DNA of 64,000 nucleotides from Akkermansiaceae bacterium. Lineage in GTDB: Bacteria; Verrucomicrobiota; Verrucomicrobiia; Verrucomicrobiales; Akkermansiaceae. Shown here piece after piece: positions 22,774 through 31,374 of the stretch. The notes below the pieces were generated by a model. The model saw only the letters and a program-made list of their open reading frames with translations, was not told the DNA's origin and searched no databases. The position numbers were made by a program, and so were the translations under genes. The DNA lies in NCBI GenBank assembly GCA_025457665.1, contig JALOTY010000011.1, positions 1 to 64,000 of the forward strand. Reading direction: 5' to 3'. How positions within the stretch are numbered: the first letter of the stretch is position 1; the number at the start of each line of letters is the position of its first letter.

Positions 22774-23472
22774 ATGAAACTCCGTTCAATATCATTGATG
22801 TCGGTCTTTGGCCTGCTGGTCTCCGCGATGGCGGAGGAGGCCGGATTCACCTCCATTTTCAACGGCAAGGACCTCAGTGGATGGAAGTCCAATGAGGAGA
22901 CCGCGGGCTGCTTCACGGTGGAAGAGGGGGCGATCAAGGTGAGCGGCGGCCGCGCGCATCTCTTCTACACTGGCGAGGATGGCACGGTGTCATTCACGAA
23001 CTTCGAGTTGAAGCTCAAGGTCAGGACGATGCCGCAAGCGAACGGCGGTGTGTATTTTCACACGGAGTTCGAGGAATCCGGCTGGCCATCAAAGGGCTTC
23101 GAGTGCCAGGTGAACGCCAGCCACAAGGATCCCAAGAAGACCGGCAGTCTCTATGGGGTGGCGAATGTCCTGGTCCTCGCGCCCGGCGAGAAGACCCCGC
23201 CCGGCAGCCTTGTGGACCACATCGTGGCCAAGGCCCCCAACGTGGACGGTGAGTGGTTCAACTACCATATCATCGTCAAGGGCAGGACCATTACCCTGAA
23301 GGTCAACGGGGCGACCACCGTCGAGTGGACACAACCGGATGGATTCGATCCCGCCAAGGCGCTCAAGGGCATGCCGGGACGCCAGCTCGGAAGTGGCACT
23401 TTCGCGATTCAGGGTCATGACCCCGAGAGCACGACCTACTACAAGGATATCCAGGTCAAACGCCTCGACTGA
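22774..23472 (+). CDS. Secreted DUF1080 / 3-keto-glycoside hydrolase-domain protein
   Basis: 232 residues with a signal peptide (residues 1-20, cleavage near A-M-A-E). The family signature is plain: F-x-S-I-F-N-G-K-D-L-S-G-W at the start of the mature protein, then N-G-G-V-Y-F-H, E-C-Q-V, G-E-W-F-N-Y-H-I-I-V-K-G, and I-Q-G-H near the C-terminus. DUF1080 proteins have a concanavalin-like beta sandwich, and members cleave 3-keto-glycosides formed by Gfo/Idh/MocA oxidoreductases. Such an oxidoreductase is encoded 8 kb downstream. This protein is therefore a plausible second step in periplasmic glycan breakdown. It precedes the truncated agarase-like gene by 66 bp. Confidence 0.87.
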   Translation: MKLRSISLMSVFGLLVSAMAEEAGFTSIFNGKDLSGWKSNEETAGCFTVEEGAIKVSGGRAHLFYTGEDGTVSFTNFELKLKVRTMPQANGGVYFHTEFEESGWPSKGFECQVNASHKDPKKTGSLYGVANVLVLAPGEKTPPGSLVDHIVAKAPNVDGEWFNYHIIVKGRTITLKVNGATTVEWTQPDGFDPAKALKGMPGRQLGSGTFAIQGHDPESTTYYKDIQVKRLD

Positions 23473-23538
23473 TGAGGACAGGGCTGGCGGATTCAACGGT
23501 TCCCGAATCGACCTTCAGTGATCATCTGCTGGATACGC

Positions 23539-24621
23539 ATGAGCCCCATGTCTGTTAGATTCCGGCTTTCTTTCATCATTCTGCTTCTCCATTCCGCACT
23601 GATTCAAACAGCCGGCTCCGCCGAAACCGTCTATAGCAGCGATGCGGGCGGCCCTTGGAAAGACCGGTGGGTGGAGACCGTTAAGGCAGCACCCCAGCCT
23701 GATGCCTTGAACGAGGGTGGTGGCTCTGCACGACACAAAGTAAGCGGGCCAGGATTCTTTCGTGTGATCGAGAGGTCCGGGCGCAGGTGGTTGATCGATC
23801 CCGAGGGCTGCCTTTTTCTGAGTGTCGGCGCGAACTCCGTGGCACCGGACAGGGTGGGGCGTAGCGATGCCGATGCCTGGGCGGAGGAAACAAACCACCT
23901 GCTGAAACGGGCGGGCTTCAACACCCTGGGCCGCTGGTCCGATCCGAAGGCGTTTCAGAATGCCGGGAGAAAGCTCCCCTGGTGTGCCACGCATTCCTTC
24001 ATGAAGAGTTATGCAAAAGGGCGTCCGACCGTTCACGGGAAAGCCGGATTTCCGATGGACACGATTCCGGTCTTTGATGAGGCGTGGCCCGGATTTTGCG
24101 AAGAGTATGCAGAGCGATACGCCGGAACATTGAAGGATGACGTGTGGCTTCTCGGGCATTTTTCGGACAATGAGCTGCCCTTCCGGCCGGAGGCGTTGAA
24201 AAATTGTTTAGCCCTGCCAAACACCGATTCGGGGCACATTGCTGCGGTCGGATGGATGAAGGAAAACCGGATCCATGCGCGCCAGACGGACGATCCCAAA
24301 GTGCAAGCCGCCTTCTTGAAAATCGTCGCCGCTCGCTGCTACGACGTGGTGGCGGCAGCGTTGAAAAAAGCCGACCCGAACCACCTCTACATCGGCAGCC
24401 GCTTGCACGGGCGCTGCATCAGCAAACCGGTAATCGAGGCGGCGGGTGCATGCGATGTCGTTTCCATCAACTACTACCACCGCTGGGAGGTCGAGAGGAA
24501 GCGTGTGAGGAACTGGACCCGATGGAGCGGCAAACCTTTACTCGTTGCGGGGCCTGTGATGGTTGTGTTTCTCCTTCCGAGGCTTCAATCGTTCGCACCC
24601 GAGCCCCCGGCGGCGCTCTAG
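23539..24621 (+). pseudogene. Agarase-like (GH-A clan) glycosidase, truncated at the expected nucleophile
   Basis: 360 codons from the ATG at 23539 (ATG 23548 and GTG 23518 are alternatives). A signal peptide is present (hydrophobic residues 9-22, then A-G-S-A-E). The body has the agarase-like features F-F-R-V-I-E, W-L-I-D-P-E-G and G-H-F-S-D-N-E, with Glu212 as the likely acid/base. After K-P-L-L-V-A, where GH-A enzymes carry the nucleophile glutamate at the end of strand 7, the sequence turns into unrelated residues and stops about 20 residues later. Neither other frame restores the missing part. The stop TAG overlaps the stop of the opposing mannosidase gene in a shared CTAG. A deletion or recombination has probably removed about 100 residues, so the product is probably inactive. 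Confidence 0.7.
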
Positions 24622-26903
24622 TCTGGATTCTCCTCCCAATTCCGACCTTGGCTGGCGATGGCGTCGAGGTGCTTCATGTGGCCGAGGCTGCGGGCATGAG
24701 GGATGTCGGGCGTCCACAAGCGGCGGGGCGGGGCGTTGCCCCAAGCCGGACGGTTCATGCCAACGTAATGATCAAATGCCACCGGCGGCTTCGCCTGGTG
24801 GTCGGAGACCTGTTCGCATCGGGTCGGATCGAGCGCTTCATCAACGCGCAGAATGAAGTGGAAATCGTGCCACCCCTGGTCCGAGTGGCGACGGGAAAAA
24901 GCGGGAGCGATTTCACTGTCGCCAGCCCAAGCCATCAAGGGCGAGCGCAGCAACGAGAACTGCCAGGTGTCTTCATGAACGCGCGAGCTGTAGGCATCAG
25001 GGGTGTGCAGGCTCAGGCTGTAGCCGGGGCCCTGCACGCTATCCCACCCACAGAATGGCATTTCATCCGGCCCCGGATTCCGTTTCACCTGACCACCCGC
25101 CAGACCGCTGGTCCATCCGCTCGGCGCGGTTGTCAGTTGGATGGGCATCTGCATCATCTTGTGACGTTCAGCGAAGACCACTTGCAGGTGGAGGTGGATC
25201 TCCGGCCTGCCTGCGTAAAGGGTCAGCCCGAGGCGGACTTTCGAATCGCCGATCTTCTGGTCGGCAAAGGCACGCACGCGCAGCGGGCCACTGTCCTCGA
25301 TCGTCCAGTCGAGCCCGTCGAGCCGGGAAACGATATCCTCGTTGAACCCGGTCTGGTGGAAAACCCAGGTGTCGCCGTGATCTTCGCGCAGGTGAAGTGA
25401 AAGCCCCCCGTCGCCGAGCATCTCGCGCCCTTTCCACCGGATCGAGCCGATGCCCTTGGCGCTGGTTTCCAACACAAGGTCACCGCTTGAGAGCACCTTG
25501 CCCTCGGCTTTCGCGGCAGGGCCCGGCTCGGGGGCGGGCGAACTGGCACCATCGAGCAACTTGAGAACACGCCGACCCTTGGCGGGAATCCTCACCGGTA
25601 TCACCACACGATGCACCATCGGCCCCATGTTGGGCTCAGAGGTGACGAGTTGGAATGGCACGGCCTCGCCGTTTTCATCCGCAAACCAGCGGCCGCTCCA
25701 GTCGTCGAAGTCGATGAACGGCTCGCACTCGACATGCCCGTCGAACTCGTGCACGGAACCATTGAGGAGGACGAGACGCTGCACATCCTCGCCGGGAAGC
25801 ACGCTGCGGGCATGCCGTCGGGTGATGCGAACGATTTCTTCCTCGCCGATGATGCATGCGCGCCCCTGCATGTGGCGGGTCGAGATGTAGGATGAAGGCA
25901 CGCTCGTTCCCGCAAGGATGTCGTGGAACTGCGTGAAGGCCAAGTCCTTCCATGCCTCATCGATGCGTGCCATCGATGTCCGGGTGGCGGCATCATCGGT
26001 CCCGAAAGCCAGTGCAAGTTCCTCGGCTTGCTCTAGCAGGCGCTCGCCGCGGTGCTGGACCTGCTTGATGTCGTGCATGACGCTGTAGCAGCCCGGGAAG
26101 GTCTTTTGGAGCTCGTAGTCCACCACGGGCACCAGTTCCCGACGCGCCTCCGCCTCAACGTAGAAGTCATCGACGGTGCTGAATCGCAGCTCGACACCCT
26201 CGAAAGCGTCGCGGTGTTCCAGCAGCCACTCGATGTTGGCCTTCGTCGGCCCACCCCCGTGGTTGCCCAGTCCGTAAAACATCATGGTGTGGCCGAAAGC
26301 AGGATCGGCTGCCTTCACCGTGAGATCGATCTGGCCGTGAAGATCATCGCTGCGGGTCACATAGGCAGGCGCGATCCGGAAACCCAGGATCTCGGCCCCG
26401 CCCGTGCCCCGCCAGCGGAAGGTTTGCGCCGGCAGTCGAACCTGGTTCTCATTGGGGCGGTGGAAGACATACCCACGGTAGCCGACTTCGTGCAGCAGGT
26501 CCGGCAAGGTCGCTGGATGCCCGAAAGTGTCCACGTTGTAGCCGATCTTCGGACTGATCCCGAATCGATCCATGAAGTAACGCTGCCCGAGTTCGATCTG
26601 CTTGCGCCAACCCGCTGCGGTCGGGAGGTTTGCATCGGGCTGAATCCACTGCCCGCCAGCGATCGACCAGCGCCCTGCCTTCACCAACTCGCCGACGGCA
26701 GCAAACAGCCCCGGATCGAGGTCTTCGATCCACTGGTAAAGCCATGCCTCACCCCGGGTGTACCGGAACTCGGGATATTCATGGCAGCGATCCACCGCAG
26801 AGCGGAAAGTCGCCAGGGCCTCATCGGCACCTGCCTGCCAGTTCCAAAGCCAGATGGGATCAAGGTGCGCATTGGCAATGAGATGAACGACGGTCTTTTG
26901 CAT
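24618..26903 (-). CDS. GH38 alpha-mannosidase
   Basis: 761 residues without a signal peptide, so cytoplasmic. The N-terminal domain has the zinc site N-A-H-L-D (His13, Asp15) and the nucleophile Asp125 in Y-N-V-D-T-F-G-H-P. A further G-L-G-N-H-G-G-G segment carries another expected zinc His. These are standard GH38 residues, and the enzyme would hydrolyse alpha-mannosides after uptake. The C-terminal beta domains are present but short compared with the 850-1000 residue bacterial relatives. It is the only gene in the island on the minus strand. It is divergent from the beta-strand repeat protein, sharing a 427-bp control region, and tail-to-tail with the broken agarase-like gene. Confidence 0.92.
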   Translation of the reverse strand: MQKTVVHLIANAHLDPIWLWNWQAGADEALATFRSAVDRCHEYPEFRYTRGEAWLYQWIEDLDPGLFAAVGELVKAGRWSIAGGQWIQPDANLPTAAGWRKQIELGQRYFMDRFGISPKIGYNVDTFGHPATLPDLLHEVGYRGYVFHRPNENQVRLPAQTFRWRGTGGAEILGFRIAPAYVTRSDDLHGQIDLTVKAADPAFGHTMMFYGLGNHGGGPTKANIEWLLEHRDAFEGVELRFSTVDDFYVEAEARRELVPVVDYELQKTFPGCYSVMHDIKQVQHRGERLLEQAEELALAFGTDDAATRTSMARIDEAWKDLAFTQFHDILAGTSVPSSYISTRHMQGRACIIGEEEIVRITRRHARSVLPGEDVQRLVLLNGSVHEFDGHVECEPFIDFDDWSGRWFADENGEAVPFQLVTSEPNMGPMVHRVVIPVRIPAKGRRVLKLLDGASSPAPEPGPAAKAEGKVLSSGDLVLETSAKGIGSIRWKGREMLGDGGLSLHLREDHGDTWVFHQTGFNEDIVSRLDGLDWTIEDSGPLRVRAFADQKIGDSKVRLGLTLYAGRPEIHLHLQVVFAERHKMMQMPIQLTTAPSGWTSGLAGGQVKRNPGPDEMPFCGWDSVQGPGYSLSLHTPDAYSSRVHEDTWQFSLLRSPLMAWAGDSEIAPAFSRRHSDQGWHDFHFILRVDEALDPTRCEQVSDHQAKPPVAFDHYVGMNRPAWGNAPPRRLWTPDIPHARSLGHMKHLDAIASQGRNWEENPD

Positions 26904-26988
26904 GAAAGAGTGTGGTATCCGGATTGTCGAGGCTCAGCGGGGCATCCCGCCCGTGGGCCCGCGCAAGATGACCTCGATTTTGATTTGA

Positions 26989-26999
26989 GTAAACGATAA
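26989..26999. promoter_or_regulatory. LacI-type half-palindrome upstream of the mannosidase gene
   Basis: GTAAACGATAAA (about 26989-27000) lies about 90 bases before the mannosidase start. It keeps the AAACG core but is imperfectly symmetric. The same AAACGATAAA string occurs in reverse orientation at 33872-33881. Weak on its own. Confidence 0.25.
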
Positions 27000-27109
27000 A
27001 TCATCATTTGTGCGTTTCGGCCCTTTTTGCCTCCTCGGCCCCAAAATGGGCCCAGTTGGTGCCACCGCCTGAATCCACGGTGATAAAAAAATCCGGAGAA
27101 AATTCTTGA

Positions 27110-27137
27110 GCCCGACTTTCGGGCGATTAAACGTTTC
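27110..27137. promoter_or_regulatory. Hairpin and LacI-type palindrome in the mannosidase/repeat-protein divergent region
   Basis: A stem GCCCGA/TCGGGC (27110-27115 with 27119-27124, 3-base loop) is followed at once by TTAAACGTTTC (27127-27137) with the palindromic core AAACGTTT at 27129-27136. It is the second operator-like site in the 427-bp gap 26904-27330. The remaining gap shows an A-rich stretch near 27084-27105 and no small gene I can support. Confidence 0.4.
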
Positions 27138-27330
27138 TTCAACCTTGTTTAGCCTGTGGCTGGATCTCTCGCCGGCGGAATCCATTCTCCCGGACGGCCA
27201 TGGGTTGAATCTGATCCGATTGGTTTATCGCCCATTCTGCATTCGAGCTCACAACCCATGGATTACGGGAGTGATCAAAGAGGAGCCTGATTTGCGCCCA
27301 AAAAAACGACCCAACCTCAACTGTCCGAAA

Positions 27331-30300
27331 ATGAAAACCCGATTCGCAGCCTCACCGACGGACCTCGTGAGATCCGCCGCCTTCCTTATTTGCTCTTTGG
27401 CCTCTGCCAACGCCGCGACACTGACCTGGGACACCACGTCCGATGACGGCACCACTGTTGTGGCGGGCAGCGGCGATTGGAATCTCGTCGCAGTAAACAC
27501 GGTCTGGAACGATGGCACCTCGACGAACGTGATCTGGAGTCAGACTCTGATCAACGACGCCAGCAATGCCGCGGTCTTCGCCGGAGCGGATGGCACACTG
27601 AACCAATATGTGGTAAGCATCGGTTCGGCCGCGACGATGGCCGCCGAATCGATCACCTTCAACAACAGTGGCTATCAGATCACCGGGGGCACGCTGTCGT
27701 TGACTCCCACCACAACCACCAACGGTGGCATCACCGTCGCAGCAGGTAAAACCGCGACCATCAATTCGGTTCTTTCTTACGCCCACAACACGCCGGCAGC
27801 CGTGAGCGTTGGTTCTGGCGGCGTGCTCAATCTCGGCGGGGGCACTCCCGTTGGGAAAAATCCGCAATGGCAAGCGAGCGGGGCGGGCACCCTCAATCTC
27901 ACTGCCGGAACTTTCACGAACAACATCGGCAACCTCAACCTCGCCGCGATCAACCTGACTGGAGGGGTCCATGCCCTGACGCCTGGGAACAACAACGGGC
28001 CAAGCCTCGGCAACGCCGCCGGTCAGAACGTCAACTACACGGTGTCCGGAACAGGCACGCTGACGGTAAACAACAACTCTTCCGGCACGGGAACCGCGCC
28101 CAGTTGGCTTCGTCTTGGCTTTGGAGATACTGCAGGCAATGAAGCCAAGTTGACCGTCCAATCCGGCGGCACGGTGACCGTCGGCAACGGCAAATATGGA
28201 GAACTCCAGATCTCGGGTTCGGCCACCTCCAACGGCAAATTCGATGTGCAGGGAGGCACCGTCACCATTGCCAACGGCGTGCCTGCGGCAAACAAGATCT
28301 ATCTTTTCAAGAACGGCGCCAATGCCGGCTACACCGCGACCATGACCCAGTCCGGTGGCACCGTGACGGCCAACGGCATCCAATTCGGCGGCGATGGCAG
28401 CACCTATGACGCCACCTCTGCCGCCTCGCTGCAACTCAGCGGGGGCAGCCTCTACGTTGGCCTGCAAGGGATCACGCGCGGCACCGCCGCGGGTGCCTTG
28501 CCCGCCACCATTCGACTTCAAGGCGGCACACTCGGAGCCTCCGGAACATGGTCATCATCGATGGACATGCAACTTGGAGCCGCCACCATCCGGGCTGCGA
28601 ACAGCGGTGGCACGGCGCAGAACATCACCCTCTCGGGTATTCTCGCTGACGATTCAGGGGCGGGGAGCCTCACCAAAACCGGGGCAGGCACGCTTACCCT
28701 CGCCGGCACCAGTGACAACACCTTCACGGGTGCAACCACTGTCAGCGCCGGCACGCTGGACCTCGGTAAAGCCAATGCGGTATCCAGCTCGAGTTCACTC
28801 ACCATCGCCAATGGCGCGGCATTGGCGCTCAGCACCAGTTCGAGCACCGTTCCCAACCTGAGCTTTGCTGGTTCCGGCACGCTCAACCTGAACGTGGCTG
28901 ATGGACACAGTCTCACGGTGAACGACACGGACGGCGTCACAAACAGCGGTGCGGCCGGGTCAGTCACCATCAACATCACCGGCAGTGCCCCCGCCAACGG
29001 CACCTACACCCTGATCGATTACAGCGGCACCCTCCAGGGCAGCGGTTTCAGCGCCTACCAGCTCGGCACGGTGCCCAGCGGGAAATCCTACTCCCTCATC
29101 GATAGCGCCGGCGCGGTGCAATTGGTGGTTTCCAGCGTCTTCACGTGGAGTGGCGCGGAAAGCAGCGAGTGGAGCACCGACATCATCCCCGGAGCCAAGA
29201 ACTGGAATCTCGATGGAAGCCCCGCAGACTATGTCGATGGCTTTGTGGTTTCCTTCGACGACACCGCCACCAACAAGACCGTGGAAATCACGGGAGCGGA
29301 TGTGTCACCTCAATCGGTGGCTTTCAACAGCGGCGTCTACACCCTCCAGGGCGGCAACAAGATTGCCGGTCCCGCACCGATCACCGTGGCGGCGCTTGCC
29401 ACCCTGCAACTCGGATCCTCTGACGTGCTGCCGGACGGCGCAGGCACGGGGAACATCACCCTCGATGGCGTCCTCGACCTCAACGGCCAATCGGATACCA
29501 TCAATGCCTTGAGCGGCTCGGGCGTGGTTGATAACAGCGCGGCTGCCACGACATCGACTCTCAGCGTGGGGGCGAACGCAGGTGGTAATTTCAGCGGCAC
29601 CATCACCGACTCGGCCGGAACCCTCGCGTTGGTCAAGACGGGTGCCACCGACATCATCCTCAGCGGAACAAACGACTACAGTGGCTCCACGACCGTCAGC
29701 CAGAACCGCCTTTTCATCAACGCCAGCAGCGCGTTCTCGCCCAACACCGCCGTCACGGTGAACAATGGTGCCTCCCTTATCTTGAACGCCTCCGGCGCCC
29801 CCGCCTTCGGCCAGGCAATCACTCTGGCCTCTGGGTCAAACCTGGCACTCCGCCAATCCGCAACTCTCACCAACGTCGGCCTGCCGACCTCGGGCGGGGT
29901 CAAACTCAATTTCGACGACACCACCACCCAGGCCTTCAGCCTGCCCACCGAGATCGCCCTCGACGGCAGCCTGGAGGTCCAGATCGGCGGAGGAACGGGC
30001 AACCCCGGAGCCGTCACCATGGCGGGAATCCTCAGCGGCACCGGCAGCCTGGTGAAAACAGGGCCCGGGCTCCTCGCTCTCGGAGGTGCCAGCACCTTCG
30101 AGGGTGGCATCACCATCCGCACTGGAACACTGGAGGCCAAGACCACCAATACCGCGTTGGGCACCGGCACACTCACTCTTGGCGGTGCCGGATCGACAGG
30201 CGCGACCTTCATCACCGGCAGGGCGCTCGCCAATCCCATTGTCGTCAACACCCCAGACAGCGGGTCGCTCGTGATCGGCGCGAATGGCAATGGCTCGGGT

Positions 30301-31257
30301 TACAGCTTGTCCGGCGGCATCACCCTGAATGGCGATGTCACCATTCAAACATTCAACAATCCAGCCAACCCTTTGATCGTGGCCACCGGAGGCATTTCCG
30401 GGGGCATCACCGGCACAGGAAACGTGGTCCTCAATAACAACGGTCTATCCGCCAACGTCTTCAACATCACAACCGCTGCGGTCAATCCCACAGGCAGCAT
30501 CACCCTGCAAGGCACAGCCACAGGCAACACGAATATCGGCGCGGTGATCGGCTCAAATGTCACCGGCATCACGCAGAACAGCGCCACATCCACGATGGTT
30601 CTGAGTGGAGTAAACACCTATGCGTGTGACCTCAGTATCAATGCCGGGACGGTCCGGATCTCAAACAATTCCAACACCGCCAACGACGTCTCAACCGTCA
30701 CCATCGCGGAAACCGGGGCAACGCTGGACCTGACCTATTCCGGCACGGACACGGTGGAGAAGCTGATCATTGGCGCAACCGAGCAGGCAAGTGGCGTCTA
30801 TGGCAAGGTCGGCTCGGCCTCACCGATCATCGGAATCCCGCAAATCACCGGCGATGGAACTCTCACGGTCGGCAGCGCCGGAGTCGGTTTCGCCTCATGG
30901 ATCACCGGAACATTCGCCAACGGCCAGGTTCCGTCAGGGCAACAAGGACCTGATGACGATCCGGACGGTGATGGTATTTCAAACCTCATCGAGTTCGCGA
31001 TCGAAGGCCAGGACCCAACAGTGCCCAACTCCGCAATCGGCAGCTTCGACGGCTCGACCCTGTCCTTCGACAAACGCCAGACACCAGCCATCACCGGCAT
31101 CTCCTACGCCATTGAGGAGTCGACCGATCTCGGTGCCGCGGATGCCTGGGAGGAAGTGAGCGGTGTGAACTACATCAACAATCCGACGACGATCTCCTAT
31201 TCCCTCGATCCCGGATCCTCAGTGAAGAACTTCATCCGCCTCAGGGTGACTCAGTAA
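27331..31257 (+). CDS. Autotransporter-associated beta-strand repeat protein with DGDG C-terminal module
   Basis: 1308 residues from the ATG at 27331, chosen because it gives a signal peptide (S-A-A-F-L-I-C-S-L-A-S-A-N-A-A); an upstream in-frame start at 27106 would add a non-secretory leader. The body is Gly/Thr/Asn-rich beta-helix sequence. At least four PATR-type repeats of the form L-x-K-T-G-x-G-x-L-x-L-x-G followed by T-x-x-G-T-L lie near residues 446, 766, 906 and 1086. There is no autotransporter barrel. Instead it ends with D-P-D-G-D-G-I-S-N-L-I-E-F and a beta-rich tail finishing F-I-R-L-R-V, the same module as on the sulfatase fusion. Probably a cell-surface adhesin or glycan-binding protein. 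Confidence 0.85.
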   Translation: MKTRFAASPTDLVRSAAFLICSLASANAATLTWDTTSDDGTTVVAGSGDWNLVAVNTVWNDGTSTNVIWSQTLINDASNAAVFAGADGTLNQYVVSIGSAATMAAESITFNNSGYQITGGTLSLTPTTTTNGGITVAAGKTATINSVLSYAHNTPAAVSVGSGGVLNLGGGTPVGKNPQWQASGAGTLNLTAGTFTNNIGNLNLAAINLTGGVHALTPGNNNGPSLGNAAGQNVNYTVSGTGTLTVNNNSSGTGTAPSWLRLGFGDTAGNEAKLTVQSGGTVTVGNGKYGELQISGSATSNGKFDVQGGTVTIANGVPAANKIYLFKNGANAGYTATMTQSGGTVTANGIQFGGDGSTYDATSAASLQLSGGSLYVGLQGITRGTAAGALPATIRLQGGTLGASGTWSSSMDMQLGAATIRAANSGGTAQNITLSGILADDSGAGSLTKTGAGTLTLAGTSDNTFTGATTVSAGTLDLGKANAVSSSSSLTIANGAALALSTSSSTVPNLSFAGSGTLNLNVADGHSLTVNDTDGVTNSGAAGSVTINITGSAPANGTYTLIDYSGTLQGSGFSAYQLGTVPSGKSYSLIDSAGAVQLVVSSVFTWSGAESSEWSTDIIPGAKNWNLDGSPADYVDGFVVSFDDTATNKTVEITGADVSPQSVAFNSGVYTLQGGNKIAGPAPITVAALATLQLGSSDVLPDGAGTGNITLDGVLDLNGQSDTINALSGSGVVDNSAAATTSTLSVGANAGGNFSGTITDSAGTLALVKTGATDIILSGTNDYSGSTTVSQNRLFINASSAFSPNTAVTVNNGASLILNASGAPAFGQAITLASGSNLALRQSATLTNVGLPTSGGVKLNFDDTTTQAFSLPTEIALDGSLEVQIGGGTGNPGAVTMAGILSGTGSLVKTGPGLLALGGASTFEGGITIRTGTLEAKTTNTALGTGTLTLGGAGSTGATFITGRALANPIVVNTPDSGSLVIGANGNGSGYSLSGGITLNGDVTIQTFNNPANPLIVATGGISGGITGTGNVVLNNNGLSANVFNITTAAVNPTGSITLQGTATGNTNIGAVIGSNVTGITQNSATSTMVLSGVNTYACDLSINAGTVRISNNSNTANDVSTVTIAETGATLDLTYSGTDTVEKLIIGATEQASGVYGKVGSASPIIGIPQITGDGTLTVGSAGVGFASWITGTFANGQVPSGQQGPDDDPDGDGISNLIEFAIEGQDPTVPNSAIGSFDGSTLSFDKRQTPAITGISYAIEESTDLGAADAWEEVSGVNYINNPTTISYSLDPGSSVKNFIRLRVTQ

Positions 31258-31291
31258 TTCCAGCCCAACCCACTCTCGTTCTGAATCGATT

Positions 31292-31356
31292 TTCGGAGTC
31301 ATGGGTTTCTCCGAAAAAAACCGGGAACCGTCGGCCCCATGGCAGGCGGTTCCCGG
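31292..31356 (-). terminator. Strong hairpin(s) with T-tract on the minus strand
   Basis: Perfect 10-bp arms CCGGGAACCG (31321-31330) and CGGTTCCCGG (31347-31356) flank a 16-base loop. On the minus strand the stem is followed directly by TTTTTTT, an intrinsic terminator form. A second inverted repeat (CGGAG/CTCCG with A/T extension) sits at about 31293-31317. Flanking genes are both plus strand, so this may instead fold in the leader of the oxidoreductase mRNA. Confidence 0.5.
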
Positions 31357-31374
31357 ATGAATTCTCCCCATCCA

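Noticed and set aside
24200..25400. 398-codon plus-strand frame from 24204 as the missing C-terminus of the agarase-like protein
   Set aside because: Its translation shows no glycosidase resemblance and runs antisense to the mannosidase gene.
27331..31257. Possible CRISPR or tandem DNA repeat in the repeat-protein gene
   Set aside because: The repetition is at the protein level (degenerate beta-strand repeats); no exact DNA repeats with regular spacers.
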